The notes beneath the pieces were generated by a model. That model did no database searches. It worked only from the letters and a program-made list of their open reading frames with translations, and had not been told where the DNA came from. From Clostridium sp. LS (GTDB taxonomy: Bacteria > Bacillota > Clostridia > Clostridiales > Clostridiaceae): DNA of 64,000 nt. Numbering within the stretch: the first letter of the stretch is position 1; each line of letters begins with the position of its first letter. The position numbers were made by a program, and so were the translations under genes. Below are positions 8,250 to 17,480 of this stretch, in pieces. The DNA is taken from assembly GCF_002760435.1 (NCBI RefSeq), contig NZ_AUUU01000041.1:62001-126000 (forward strand), in the 5' to 3' direction.

Positions 8250-9383
8250 ATGGAAACTAAAACATTAAGAGTGCTTCAAGTTGTGGACTCATTAGGGGCA
8301 GGGGGAATTCAAGCCTTTATATTAAACATCAACAGAAACATAAATTTAGATAAAATTAAATTTGATTATTTAGTTTATAGAAATAAAAATGAAAGAGAAT
8401 TTTATGATGAAAGCGTTGAAAAAATGGGGGGGAATATAATATGCTTGCAACAAAATAAAGGTATTAAAAGAATAAAATCCTTTATAGACTTATACAAGTT
8501 ACAAAAAGAAAAAAAATATAAAGTGGTACATATTCATGGAGATCGTGCAAAAAGCTTTTTTGAAGCAGTTGTTTTTAAACTATGCAAGACTCCAAAAATA
8601 ATAATGCATTCGCATAATGACAGAATGAGTAAGGATAAAAAATTATATTATTTACATCTAGGAATGCAAAATATTATTAAGCATCTTTGGAAATATACTG
8701 TTAACTATGAATTTGCATGTTCAACTAATGCTGCAGAATGGATGTTTGCTGACTCAGATATAAATGCTTCCAAAGCACAGGTAATAAATAACGGTATTGA
8801 TGAACAAAAGTTTATTTTTAATGAAGAAATAAGACAAAAATACCGAAAGAAGCTTAATATTCAGGAAAAGTTTGTTATAGCTCATGTAGGACGTTTTAGT
8901 TATCAAAAAAATCATAATTTTTTAATTGATATTTTTAATTCTGTTATTAAACGATATAGTGATTCAGTTTTGTTATTAGTTGGTGAAGGAGAATTAAAAG
9001 AAGAAATTACAGAAAAAGTTAAGAACTTAAAGCTGCAGGATAAAGTAATATTCTACGGTCTTTCTAATGAAATTCATAATATCCTGCAGGCTGCTGATAT
9101 ATTTGTTTTTCCATCTCATTTTGAAGGATTGCCTGTTGTTGGAATAGAAGTTCAAGCTTCAGGTTTAATGACCATTGCATCCGATACTATAAGTGATGAA
9201 GTTAAAATTACTGATTACTGGGCATCAGTACCTTTAAGTAAATCATGTGAAGAGTGGGCTGAAATCATTTTAAAGTACAAAGACGGATATATCCGCAAAG
9301 ATACATCAAAAGAAATTATAGATTCTGGATTTAGTGCGAGACAAATATCAAAAAAATTGGAAGATTTATATATCAATAAATAA
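8250..9383 (+). CDS. Family 4 glycosyltransferase (EpsF-like)
   Basis: A 377-residue GT-B enzyme. The N-terminus LRVLQVVDSLGAGGIQAFI matches EpsF-type GT4 enzymes. The C-terminal half has IAHVGRFSYQKNHNFLIDIF, LLLVGEGELKEEI and SHFEGLPVVGIEVQASGL. It starts at ATG 8250 after AGAAGGAAAG. It is likely to add one residue of the repeat unit at the inner face of the membrane. A close paralogue type is encoded at 10457, but the two are not near-identical copies. Confidence 0.88.
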   Translation: METKTLRVLQVVDSLGAGGIQAFILNINRNINLDKIKFDYLVYRNKNEREFYDESVEKMGGNIICLQQNKGIKRIKSFIDLYKLQKEKKYKVVHIHGDRAKSFFEAVVFKLCKTPKIIMHSHNDRMSKDKKLYYLHLGMQNIIKHLWKYTVNYEFACSTNAAEWMFADSDINASKAQVINNGIDEQKFIFNEEIRQKYRKKLNIQEKFVIAHVGRFSYQKNHNFLIDIFNSVIKRYSDSVLLLVGEGELKEEITEKVKNLKLQDKVIFYGLSNEIHNILQAADIFVFPSHFEGLPVVGIEVQASGLMTIASDTISDEVKITDYWASVPLSKSCEEWAEIILKYKDGYIRKDTSKEIIDSGFSARQISKKLEDLYINK

Positions 9384-9425
9384 TCTATTATAAGAATAAT
9401 TTAGTGCATTAAGGAGAATAAATAT

Positions 9426-10394
9426 ATGATAAGTGTTATTATTCCAGTGTATAATGTTGGAGATTATATTAAGGAATGCTTAGAGAGTATATTAATGCAA
9501 ACCTATAAAGATTTGCAGATAATAATTGTTGATGATGGCTCAAGTGATAATACCATGAATATTGTTAATGAATATGAAGATAAATTTGAAAACTATACTA
9601 TACTGCATCAAAAAAATGCAGGGGTTTCTGTTGCAAGAAATACAGCATTTAATCATATAGAAGGAGAATACACAATGTATATTGATCCTGACGATTTTTT
9701 AGAATGCGATATGCTTGAAAAAATGCAAAAAGAAGCAGAAGCAAAACAAGTTGATATAGTAATTAGTGAATATTATGTATATTACAATAAAAATGATAGC
9801 AGAAACTACATCGAGAGTTATGATATTGATGCAAGAAAAATCTATAACAACTATTATGTTATAGATATGATGCTAAATTACGAATTACAAGGACAGTTAT
9901 GGAACAAATTGTTTAGAACACAATTATTGAAAGAAATTGAATTTAAATTTGAACCAGGCAGATATATTCAAGATGCATTTCCAGTATTTAAAGCTATATA
10001 TAATAGTAAGGGAATAAGTTTTATTGATAAGCCATTGTATTATTATAGGCAAAGAGAAACGTCAACAGTTCACAAGAAGAATGCGAAATTAGCAGAGGAT
10101 TATTACTTTGCGATGAGCAGCATAATACATTTTATAAAAGATAAAAATATAAAAGTAAACCAGCAAAGTTTAAAAATATTTAGAATTAAAGTACTGTCAC
10201 ATTTTATAGCTCATTACACTAATGCTGATGAATCAAACAGCCTAAAAACATTTAGGAATAGTAAATATAATGAATTAAGTGTGAAAAATAGAGAATTTTT
10301 ATTTCTGAGTGAGATATGTAAAGAAGATAAAATTAAATTATTTTTATGGAATAGTAATTTATATCCAATACTAAAGAAAATAAAAAATAGATAA
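9426..10394 (+). CDS. Family 2 glycosyltransferase
   Basis: A 322-residue inverting GT-A fold enzyme. The N-terminal motif ISVIIPVYNVGDYIKECLESI and the nucleotide-binding VDDGSSDNT are followed by the metal-binding DPDD (about residue 88) and, further on, GQLWNKLFR. No membrane segments are evident, so it is a peripheral cytoplasmic enzyme. It starts at ATG 9426 after AAGGAG. It probably transfers one sugar of the repeat; specificity is unknown. Confidence 0.9.
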   Translation: MISVIIPVYNVGDYIKECLESILMQTYKDLQIIIVDDGSSDNTMNIVNEYEDKFENYTILHQKNAGVSVARNTAFNHIEGEYTMYIDPDDFLECDMLEKMQKEAEAKQVDIVISEYYVYYNKNDSRNYIESYDIDARKIYNNYYVIDMMLNYELQGQLWNKLFRTQLLKEIEFKFEPGRYIQDAFPVFKAIYNSKGISFIDKPLYYYRQRETSTVHKKNAKLAEDYYFAMSSIIHFIKDKNIKVNQQSLKIFRIKVLSHFIAHYTNADESNSLKTFRNSKYNELSVKNREFLFLSEICKEDKIKLFLWNSNLYPILKKIKNR

Positions 10395-10412
10395 GTAGTA
10401 ATATTGGCATTT

Positions 10413-10433
10413 TGACTTGTTATTGTCTTTTAT
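10413..10433 (+). repeat. Interspersed repeat copy 1
   Basis: This 21-base segment, beginning TGACTTGTTATTGTCTTT, is identical to the reverse complement of 20397-20417. It also resembles the right arm of the foldback repeat at 13279-13338. It lies in the short gap between two glycosyltransferase genes, just upstream of the second. Confidence 0.6.
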
Positions 10434-10456
10434 GGATCTTAAAATAAGGAGAAAAT

Positions 10457-11638
10457 ATGAAGATTTGTTTTATAAGCAACACAATTTTTAACTTAGGAGG
10501 AGTTCAAAGAGTTGTCTCTGTTTTAGCTAGTGAATTAAGTAAGGATAATATAGTAGATGTAATTTGTACAGACAACAATTTTAAGATTAATAGGAAAATG
10601 TATAACTTAAGTGATAATGTAAATATAAAATTTAATACAGAATTTTTAAATAAAAATTTTATAAACAAAGTAGTTTGTAAAATTTCTAAAGAAATTAATT
10701 TAATTACAGGAATTTTAAATAATTCAGTTATGGAGGATATACTAACATATGCATATTATCCAAATGAAATCCAAAATAAATTTGCAGAGTATATAAATAA
10801 ACAGAATTATGACGTTGTTATTGGTGTCGAAGGCTACTTTAGCTTACTTCTTGGGAAAATATCCAATAAGTTAAATGCAAAAACTATAGGCTGGCAGCAC
10901 AATTCTTATGATGCATATTTAAATAATAAAGATAGATATTATTGGAAACAAAATGAATTATTTAGAAAATATATACCAAAGCTTGATAAATACATAGTTC
11001 TAACAAATGATGATAAAACTAAATATAAAGAAAGACTGAATATAGATTGTGATGTAATATACAATCCTTTAAGCTTTGAATGTAATATTAAGTGTTCCTG
11101 TAATGAAAAAAATATTATATTTGTTGGACGTTTAATGAAAGAGCAAAAAGGATTAGATTTACTCATAGATGCCTTTAATATAATATATAAAGAAAATAAA
11201 GAATGGAAGCTAAAAATTGTAGGAGACGGACCTGATAGAGAAGCTCTTATTGATAATATAAATAAATATAATCTTCAGAATAGTGTCATATTGATAGGGC
11301 AAAGTGATGATGTAAAAAAATATTATTTAGATTCAAGTATTTTTGTTTCAACTTCTAGATGGGAAGGCTTTGGTCTATCAATTACGGAAGCAATGGAGTG
11401 CGGATTACCAGTTGTAGCTTTCAATAATTCAGGTCCAAGAGAGATAATAAATAAACCAAACATAAATGGAGTATTAGTAGATGGACATGATTATACACAA
11501 TTTGCTCATGAAGTTATAAAATTAATTAAAGATGATAGTAAGAGAAAGATGATGTCAATAGAGAGCATACATAGAGCAAAAGATTTTAAAACAAGCAATA
11601 TTGTTAAACAATGGAAAGAAGTTATAAAAAAATTATAA
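10457..11638 (+). CDS. Family 4 glycosyltransferase
   Basis: A 393-residue GT-B enzyme with N-terminal MKICFISNTIFNLGGVQRVV and C-terminal IIFVGRLMKEQKGLDLLIDAF, KIVGDGPDREAL and SRWEGFGLSITEAMECGLPVVAF, the GT4 donor-site signature. It starts at ATG 10457 after AAGGAGA. The flippase gene starts 14 bases after its stop, so the two are probably co-translated. It belongs to the polysaccharide repeat-unit assembly set. Confidence 0.88.
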   Translation: MKICFISNTIFNLGGVQRVVSVLASELSKDNIVDVICTDNNFKINRKMYNLSDNVNIKFNTEFLNKNFINKVVCKISKEINLITGILNNSVMEDILTYAYYPNEIQNKFAEYINKQNYDVVIGVEGYFSLLLGKISNKLNAKTIGWQHNSYDAYLNNKDRYYWKQNELFRKYIPKLDKYIVLTNDDKTKYKERLNIDCDVIYNPLSFECNIKCSCNEKNIIFVGRLMKEQKGLDLLIDAFNIIYKENKEWKLKIVGDGPDREALIDNINKYNLQNSVILIGQSDDVKKYYLDSSIFVSTSRWEGFGLSITEAMECGLPVVAFNNSGPREIINKPNINGVLVDGHDYTQFAHEVIKLIKDDSKRKMMSIESIHRAKDFKTSNIVKQWKEVIKKL

Positions 11639-11652
11639 ACTATGGAGGAAAG

Positions 11653-13083
11653 ATGAAAGAATATTCAAATCTAAAAAATGGAATAATAATTACATTCATA
11701 GCTAAATACAGCAATGTTTTTGCACAATTACTTATTAATTCAGTATTAGCGAGATTATTATTGCCATCTGATTTTGGAATTATTGCAGTAATATCTGTAT
11801 TTATTTCTTTTTTTAACATGTTAGGAGATATGGGGATTGGTCCAGCAATTATACAAAATAAAGCCTTAGATGAAAAGGAAGTATGTGATGTATTTAAATT
11901 TTCAGTAATTGCCGCCTTTGTTATTGCAATAGGATTTTATTTCTTTTCTTATTTTATAGCTTTTTTTTATAATGACAGGATATACGTAAGATTAGGAGAA
12001 TTATTATCTATTTCAGTATTTTTTTCAATCTGTACAATTGTTCCAAATGCAATATTGTATAAGGAACAAAAATTTAAAGAAGTTGGATTAATTAATATTA
12101 TTGTTAATGTAGTTGTTGGAATTTTTACAATAACACTTGCATTTAAAGGTTTTTCTTATTATTCACTAGTTTTCGATTCAATTTTAAAAAGTATATTTAT
12201 ATTTTTGTTATGCTTTAGAGCATGCAAAATTAGAATAGAAAAAGGATATTCAAATAATTCTATAAGAAAAATAAAAAATTATTCAAGCTTTCAATTCCTA
12301 TTTAATTTCATAAACTATTTTACCAGAAATTTAGATAACATATTAGTAGGTAAGTATTTAGGTGCATCTACACTAGGGTGTTATGACAAATCCTATAAAC
12401 TTATGCTTTATCCAGTACAAAATTTAACTAACGTAATTACACCTGTGCTTCACCCAGTTTTATCAAATTATCAAAATGAAAAAGATGTAATTTATGAAAC
12501 TTATATTAAGGTGATTAAGATTCTTGCATATTTAGGTATATTTGTATCAGTATATTGTTTTTTTACGTCTTATGAGATAATTAGGATTGTTTATGGTCCA
12601 AAATGGGATGAATCAATACCGATTTTTAGAATACTTTCAATATCAATAGTAATTCAAATGGTATTATCAAGCATAGGCTCAATCTTTCAGGCTACTGGAT
12701 ATGTGAATAAGCTATTTTCTACTGGCGTAGTATCAGCCTTTTTTACAGTAAGTGCAATAATCATAGGCATTATAAGTAAAAGTTTAATAGTATTATCTAT
12801 AGGGCTGGTTATAGCATTCATATTGAATTTTTTTCAATGTTTTTATGTATTACTGACCCACGTATTTGAACGAAGTTTTATTATTTTTTTAATGGATTTA
12901 AAGAATATATTCATTATTGGTATTTTAATGATTATTGGATATATACTTACAAGCAAGATAGGCATAAATAATGTATTAATAAGTGCAGTATTTAAATTAA
13001 TTCTGGGAATTATTACATATGTTATAGGATTATATATTACACAAGAATATAAACTATTAAAAAAAGTTATTTTGAGAAAATAG
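11653..13083 (+). CDS. Wzx-like polysaccharide flippase (MOP superfamily)
   Basis: A 476-residue multi-pass membrane protein with about 12-14 hydrophobic segments and the N-terminal pattern of the WzxC/TuaB/EpsK-type polysaccharide transporters (SNVFAQLLINSVLARLLLPSDFGIIAVI). It is expected to flip undecaprenyl-linked repeat units to the outer face for polymerisation. The frame extends upstream to 11611, but ATG 11653 follows TATGGAGGAAAG directly and gives the usual N-terminus. It is the last gene of the polysaccharide locus and is followed by a terminator at 13161. Confidence 0.9.
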   Translation: MKEYSNLKNGIIITFIAKYSNVFAQLLINSVLARLLLPSDFGIIAVISVFISFFNMLGDMGIGPAIIQNKALDEKEVCDVFKFSVIAAFVIAIGFYFFSYFIAFFYNDRIYVRLGELLSISVFFSICTIVPNAILYKEQKFKEVGLINIIVNVVVGIFTITLAFKGFSYYSLVFDSILKSIFIFLLCFRACKIRIEKGYSNNSIRKIKNYSSFQFLFNFINYFTRNLDNILVGKYLGASTLGCYDKSYKLMLYPVQNLTNVITPVLHPVLSNYQNEKDVIYETYIKVIKILAYLGIFVSVYCFFTSYEIIRIVYGPKWDESIPIFRILSISIVIQMVLSSIGSIFQATGYVNKLFSTGVVSAFFTVSAIIIGIISKSLIVLSIGLVIAFILNFFQCFYVLLTHVFERSFIIFLMDLKNIFIIGILMIIGYILTSKIGINNVLISAVFKLILGIITYVIGLYITQEYKLLKKVILRK

Positions 13084-13160
13084 TACCATTGGAAAGTAAC
13101 TCTAGTTTTCTTGAATAATAAAACTAGTTTTGAGATATATAAAATCAATATAATTTAGAG

Positions 13161-13199
13161 TGCTCTATTATTATGAAGTATAGTAATAGAGCATTTTTT
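13161..13199 (+). terminator. Intrinsic terminator closing the polysaccharide locus
   Basis: TGCTCTATTATTA (13161-13173) pairs with TAGTAATAGAGCA (13181-13193), with one wobble pair, and a run of six T follows. It lies about 80 bp after the flippase stop codon. Confidence 0.8.
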
Positions 13200-13278
13200 A
13201 AGCTTTAAAACTTTATATTTGTCTTTGTTCATATCTATATGCAGATAAATTATTGGGCATAATATCTATAAGGTTAAG

Positions 13279-13338
13279 GCACAATTAAAAAGAAAAATAA
13301 TCATGGCATTTGGGGCTTGTTATTTTCTTTCATGTGTC
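13279..13338. repeat. Foldback interspersed repeat (full copy)
   Basis: A 60-base imperfect inverted repeat with ends GGCACA and TGTGTC. The left part (AAAAAGAAAAATAATCA) pairs with the right part (TGTTATTTTCTTT) around a short G-rich centre. Related half copies are at 10413-10433 and, on the other strand, 20397-20417. It sits just upstream of the ABC exporter gene. Confidence 0.6.
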
Positions 13339-13372
13339 AAAGGTGAAATTTAAAGATAGGAGTTTAAGATAA

Positions 13373-15340
13373 ATGAGTTTGCTAGAGCTAAAAGATATTA
13401 ATAAGTATTATAAATTAAAAGGCAGCGAAAATTTTTATGCATTAAAACATATAAATATATCCCTAAACAATGGTGAATTAGTATCTATCATTGGTGAATC
13501 AGGAAGTGGTAAGTCTACCTTGATGAATCTAATTGGAGGTTTAGACTCAAATTACAGTGGAGAAATATTTGTAAATGGCAGAAATATTAAAAAACTAAGA
13601 AAAAAAGAACTTGATAAATACAGAAAAAATGAAGTTGGATTTATATTTCAAAGTTTTAACTTAATAGGACATCTATCTGTTTTAGATAATGTGTCAATAG
13701 CAATGACACTATCGAATGTTAGAAAAAAGGAAAAGATTAAACGTGCAAAAGAAATACTAACAGAACTTGGTTTGGAAAAACATATTAATAAAAAGCCAAA
13801 TCAATTGTCAGGAGGACAAAAGCAAAGAGTTGCTATTGCAAGAGCCTTAATTAATAACCCGGAAATAATTGTTGCCGATGAACCAACAGGTAGTTTAGAC
13901 TCAAAAACTACTATGCAGGTTTTAGAAATCATGAAGAAGATTGCACAAAAAGGAAAACTTGTAATAATGGTTACTCATTCCGAACAAGTTGCATCCTCTT
14001 CAAGTAGAATAATTAAAATAGAAGATGGTGAAATTATTGATAATAGGGAAATATCACAATCATATAACATAAATAATGATGAAGGACAAATTCAAATTAA
14101 TAAACAAAAACAAAATTTGAATATTTTTTCATCAATAAAATTAGCACTTATTAATATGAAGGAAAAATTCTCTCGTAATTTATTGGTTTCTTTAGGAAGC
14201 AGTATTGGAATAATGAGTATTATACTAATGTTATCATTTGGTAATGGAATAAAAAACTATTTTAACAAAACTATGAGCAGCTATGTAAACCCTTTGGTTG
14301 TAGCTGTTAATATGCCAAGTGAGGATAATGAAAATGTTAACTTAGATGTTGCTACAATACAAAGACCAGATGTAAATTCAACTAAGCCTTTTGAGGAAAA
14401 AGACATTGATGCTTTATCTAAAATACAAAATGTATCGTCTATAGAAAGGGGATACACTGTAATTTCAATGGGGGTCAATACCATAATTTGCAATGACAAA
14501 AGTTATAATTTAATGCAGGTTTCAACAATATCATCAAATATAACACCTTCAAATATCGGAAAAGGAGCCTTGCCCAAAGAAGGAGAAATATTAGTTAATA
14601 AAGCTATAAGCGATAAGCTTGGTGAAGATATTGTTGGAAAAAAAGTTAGTTTACATATACTTGTAAATTCAAAAGTATTAAGTAGAGATTTTATTGTGAG
14701 TGGAATTTATACTACCTCAGGAGGTGATTTGACAGCAGTAATGAGATCTGTTTATTTGAATTATTCAGATTTACAAAAATTATATTCAGATAATAATTAC
14801 ACGCTAAAGCCAAATGTAGTTTATGTCATTACAAATAGTAGTAAATATACATCAGGAATAAAAGAAAAAATTAAAGAACTTGGTTATTCAGAATCTTCAC
14901 AAGAGTTAATGACATCCATGTTTAATGGGATGATAGATATATTAACATACGTATTATCAGGAATCGCTGCAATTTCTTTAGGAGTATCAGCAATTATGAT
15001 AATAGTAGTTATGTATATAAGTGTTGTAGAAAGAACAAAAGAAATAGGAATAATTAAAGCAATAGGAGCAAGAGCAAAAGATATACGAAGAATTTTTGTT
15101 TCAGAAGCTTTTTTAATAGGAGTCTTTAGTGGGGTAATAGGAATTGCTGGTGCATATTTTGTAGGTAAAGGTATAAATGTTATGTCCAATAAATTATTTA
15201 ATGTTAATTTGGTTTTAATAAAGAGATTATATGGAATCTTTGGGATAGGTGTAAGTATTATAATGAGTACATTAGCAGGGCTATTACCTGCAAATAAAGC
15301 AGCACGATTAGATCCAGTTGAATCTTTAAGAAGGGAATAA
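13373..15340 (+). CDS. MacB-like ABC exporter, ATPase fused to FtsX-type permease
   Basis: A 655-residue fusion protein. The N-terminal ATPase has Walker A (GESGSGKST, residues 41-49), LSGGQKQRVAIARAL, Walker B IIVADEPTGSLD and a switch histidine in VTHS. After a linker (about residues 225-250), the C-terminal half has one membrane segment near residues 275-292, an extracytoplasmic MacB periplasmic-core-like domain, and three C-terminal segments of the FtsX type, ending NKAARLDPVESLRRE. Such transporters act by mechanotransmission, exporting peptides or lipoproteins or conferring antimicrobial resistance. No membrane-fusion partner gene is adjacent. It is separated from the polysaccharide locus by a terminator, so a role in polysaccharide export is not supported. 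Confidence 0.9.
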   Translation: MSLLELKDINKYYKLKGSENFYALKHINISLNNGELVSIIGESGSGKSTLMNLIGGLDSNYSGEIFVNGRNIKKLRKKELDKYRKNEVGFIFQSFNLIGHLSVLDNVSIAMTLSNVRKKEKIKRAKEILTELGLEKHINKKPNQLSGGQKQRVAIARALINNPEIIVADEPTGSLDSKTTMQVLEIMKKIAQKGKLVIMVTHSEQVASSSSRIIKIEDGEIIDNREISQSYNINNDEGQIQINKQKQNLNIFSSIKLALINMKEKFSRNLLVSLGSSIGIMSIILMLSFGNGIKNYFNKTMSSYVNPLVVAVNMPSEDNENVNLDVATIQRPDVNSTKPFEEKDIDALSKIQNVSSIERGYTVISMGVNTIICNDKSYNLMQVSTISSNITPSNIGKGALPKEGEILVNKAISDKLGEDIVGKKVSLHILVNSKVLSRDFIVSGIYTTSGGDLTAVMRSVYLNYSDLQKLYSDNNYTLKPNVVYVITNSSKYTSGIKEKIKELGYSESSQELMTSMFNGMIDILTYVLSGIAAISLGVSAIMIIVVMYISVVERTKEIGIIKAIGARAKDIRRIFVSEAFLIGVFSGVIGIAGAYFVGKGINVMSNKLFNVNLVLIKRLYGIFGIGVSIIMSTLAGLLPANKAARLDPVESLRRE

Positions 15341-15425
15341 TAGGGTTTTTGTTACTAATCCGAAAAATTAAATTGGTAATCAAAGCTTTTGGAAAAATAA
15401 AGTATGAACTAAGGAGGATGAAGAT

Positions 15426-16514
15426 ATGGAAGAAAATATGAGAGACTGTCCAAATTGTAAAGAAAAATTATCAAATAATTCACGGTTTTGCAGCTCGTGT
15501 GGAACAAATCTCAGTAATAATCAGAATTACGATTTTGAAGAAAGAAGTAGTGAAGGTTCGGAAAGTTTTTTTAGCAAATTAAATAAAGCTGCCGGTGGAA
15601 GTGGAAGGATTAAGTTAAAATTGAAAGATTTAATAGTTAATGTATTTAAAAAACATACATTAGAAGAAAGAGAAAATACTTTTATCTGTGGAACGGCTCA
15701 AACGTCGCCAAAGGAAGGGGAGATTTGTTCAAAGTGGCCTAAACCTTGGTTATATTCAAGAGTATTTTTCTTATTTACAGTAACTTTTCTTGTGCTAGTC
15801 ACTTTACTTAGAGTTTTTGAAAACGTATTGGCATACCCAGGAACCATTTTTATAGGTTCACTAATTGTTCCATTTTCTCTACTCATTTTCTTTTGGGAAG
15901 TAAATGCTCCGCGAAATATTAATATTTTTGATGTAGTTAAAATATTTTTTTTTGGAGGTGTATTTTCATTACTTATAACAATGATATTGGACCGTATAGT
16001 TGTTGTTGGCAACTTGGATTATTATGGGGCAATTATTGTAGGAATTATTGAAGAATTTGCCAAGTTTGTTGTTGTAGCATATTTCTTAAAGGGAAGCAAA
16101 GAGAAATATATTTTAAATGGATTGTTACTAGGAGCAGCAGTGGGTGCTGGATTTGCAGTTTTTGAAACAGCCGGGTATGCATTTGCTTATGGTTTTCAGG
16201 TTCCTTTAATGATGAAAATAATATATACAAGAGGAGTATTAGCACTGGGAGGTCATATTGTATGGGCAGCTATGTATGGAGCTGCTTTGGTAATGGTAAA
16301 AAAAGATAATAGGTTAAGAATGAAATATATACTAAATTATAAGTTTCTTAAATATTTCATTTTAGCAGTAATGTTTCATGCAATCTGGGATATGCCCATA
16401 AGTAATAGTACTGAGCTTCCTTTTATTCAAGTAATACTTACAGTAATGGCATGGCTTGTTATCCTAATACTAATTAGTGCAGGACTAAAACAAATTTCAA
16501 GTCTAAGTGCTTAA
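15426..16514 (+). CDS. Zinc-ribbon PrsW-like intramembrane protease
   Basis: A 362-residue protein with an N-terminal zinc ribbon (CPNCKE and CSSCG, residues 8-26), a charged linker (to about residue 110) and seven or eight membrane segments. Conserved PrsW/CPBP-type features are IIEEFAKF (about residue 207), FETAGYA (about 245), GGHIVWAA (about 275) and FHAIWD (about 317); the glutamates and histidines in these motifs are the expected catalytic or metal-binding residues. PrsW cleaves anti-sigma factors in Bacillus, but no anti-sigma gene is nearby, so the substrate is unknown. It starts at ATG 15426 after AAGGAGG. Confidence 0.85.
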   Translation: MEENMRDCPNCKEKLSNNSRFCSSCGTNLSNNQNYDFEERSSEGSESFFSKLNKAAGGSGRIKLKLKDLIVNVFKKHTLEERENTFICGTAQTSPKEGEICSKWPKPWLYSRVFFLFTVTFLVLVTLLRVFENVLAYPGTIFIGSLIVPFSLLIFFWEVNAPRNINIFDVVKIFFFGGVFSLLITMILDRIVVVGNLDYYGAIIVGIIEEFAKFVVVAYFLKGSKEKYILNGLLLGAAVGAGFAVFETAGYAFAYGFQVPLMMKIIYTRGVLALGGHIVWAAMYGAALVMVKKDNRLRMKYILNYKFLKYFILAVMFHAIWDMPISNSTELPFIQVILTVMAWLVILILISAGLKQISSLSA

Positions 16515-16653
16515 TATAGTTAGCTATTAGATTACAAGCTAAAAAAATAAGAAGTATAGACTAAAATATATTGAAAAATTAATGCCTACAAACTATAATT
16601 AAATAAACATATAAGTTGAGATGATTTAACGATTTTAAATATTGACTACGAAG

Positions 16654-16695
16654 TCTAATTTTTATACGTAAAAGTATATGAATTAGATTTTTTTT
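16654..16695 (+). terminator. Terminator after the PrsW-like gene
   Basis: TCTAATT (16654-16660) pairs with AATTAGA (16681-16687), with an inner TATAC/GTATA pairing, and is followed by a run of eight T. It isolates the PrsW-like gene from the AnfO-like gene downstream. Confidence 0.7.
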
Positions 16696-16759
16696 ATAAT
16701 TCTTTATAATCTGTAATTCCAAAAAGGATAAAAATTGTAGCTGCGCATTGGAGGTTTGT

Positions 16760-17416
16760 ATGAGGAGAGAAATTGCTGTATATATGAATAATTTAGGCGA
16801 GATTACTGATTTAAAAGAAGCAGGAATAATCAAGGTTTTTTCTAAAAATTATGAAGAATGGAATGTGGTAAGGGAAATATCTTTTAAGTTTAATAGCACA
16901 AAGGAAAAGGAGGATATACGTTTAGATACTTTAAATATTGCAGAGGCACTAGAAAACTGCAAAATTTTTATAGCAAAAGAATTTTCGGATTTAGCGTATT
17001 TAATGTTAGATAGTATGGGATTTAGCACATGGAAAATGGATGGTGCTATAAGTGAAATACTTGAATATGTATTAGAAAAAGAAGAAGAGGAGGCTGAAGA
17101 AATAAAACTTATTAACTCATCAAGGCAAAATGATAAAAAACAAAGTATTGAACCAACTGAAATTGGAGAAAATGGTTGTTACATATTTAACCTTAAAGAA
17201 TTGCAGGAACACAATACGGGAGTTACATCAAAGCAGGCGTTAAAACCTTTCTTAAATAACAAGGATTTCAGTGAATTAATAATAACCTGTAGTCATATTC
17301 CAAACTGGGTAGAAGATGAATTAGAAAAGCTAAATTTAAATTATGAGTTTTCAAGAACTGGGCAAAATGATTATATATTAATTATAAGTAAAACAAATCA
17401 GAAGTTGCAAAATTAA
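16760..17416 (+). CDS. AnfO-family protein (Fe-only nitrogenase accessory-like)
   Basis: A 218-residue protein resembling AnfO, an accessory protein of the iron-only nitrogenase. The N-terminal block REIAVYMNNLGEITDLKEAGIIKVF, then NVVREISF, LENCKIFIAKEFSDLAYLMLDSMGFSTWKMDG and a distinct C-terminal ferredoxin-like-fold segment are visible. A central glutamate-rich linker lies at residues about 105-120. The frame begins at TTG 16748, but ATG 16760 with GGAGG directly upstream is the better start. No nitrogenase structural genes (anfHDGK) are in the window. The family is also found away from nitrogenase loci, so the function here is open. The next gene follows 64 bp later in the same direction. 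Confidence 0.75.
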   Translation: MRREIAVYMNNLGEITDLKEAGIIKVFSKNYEEWNVVREISFKFNSTKEKEDIRLDTLNIAEALENCKIFIAKEFSDLAYLMLDSMGFSTWKMDGAISEILEYVLEKEEEEAEEIKLINSSRQNDKKQSIEPTEIGENGCYIFNLKELQEHNTGVTSKQALKPFLNNKDFSELIITCSHIPNWVEDELEKLNLNYEFSRTGQNDYILIISKTNQKLQN

Positions 17417-17480
17417 GATAATACTATATCTATTTTTAAGGTAAAGGTTAATTAAAATATTAAAGGAAGGAGTGTGAAAT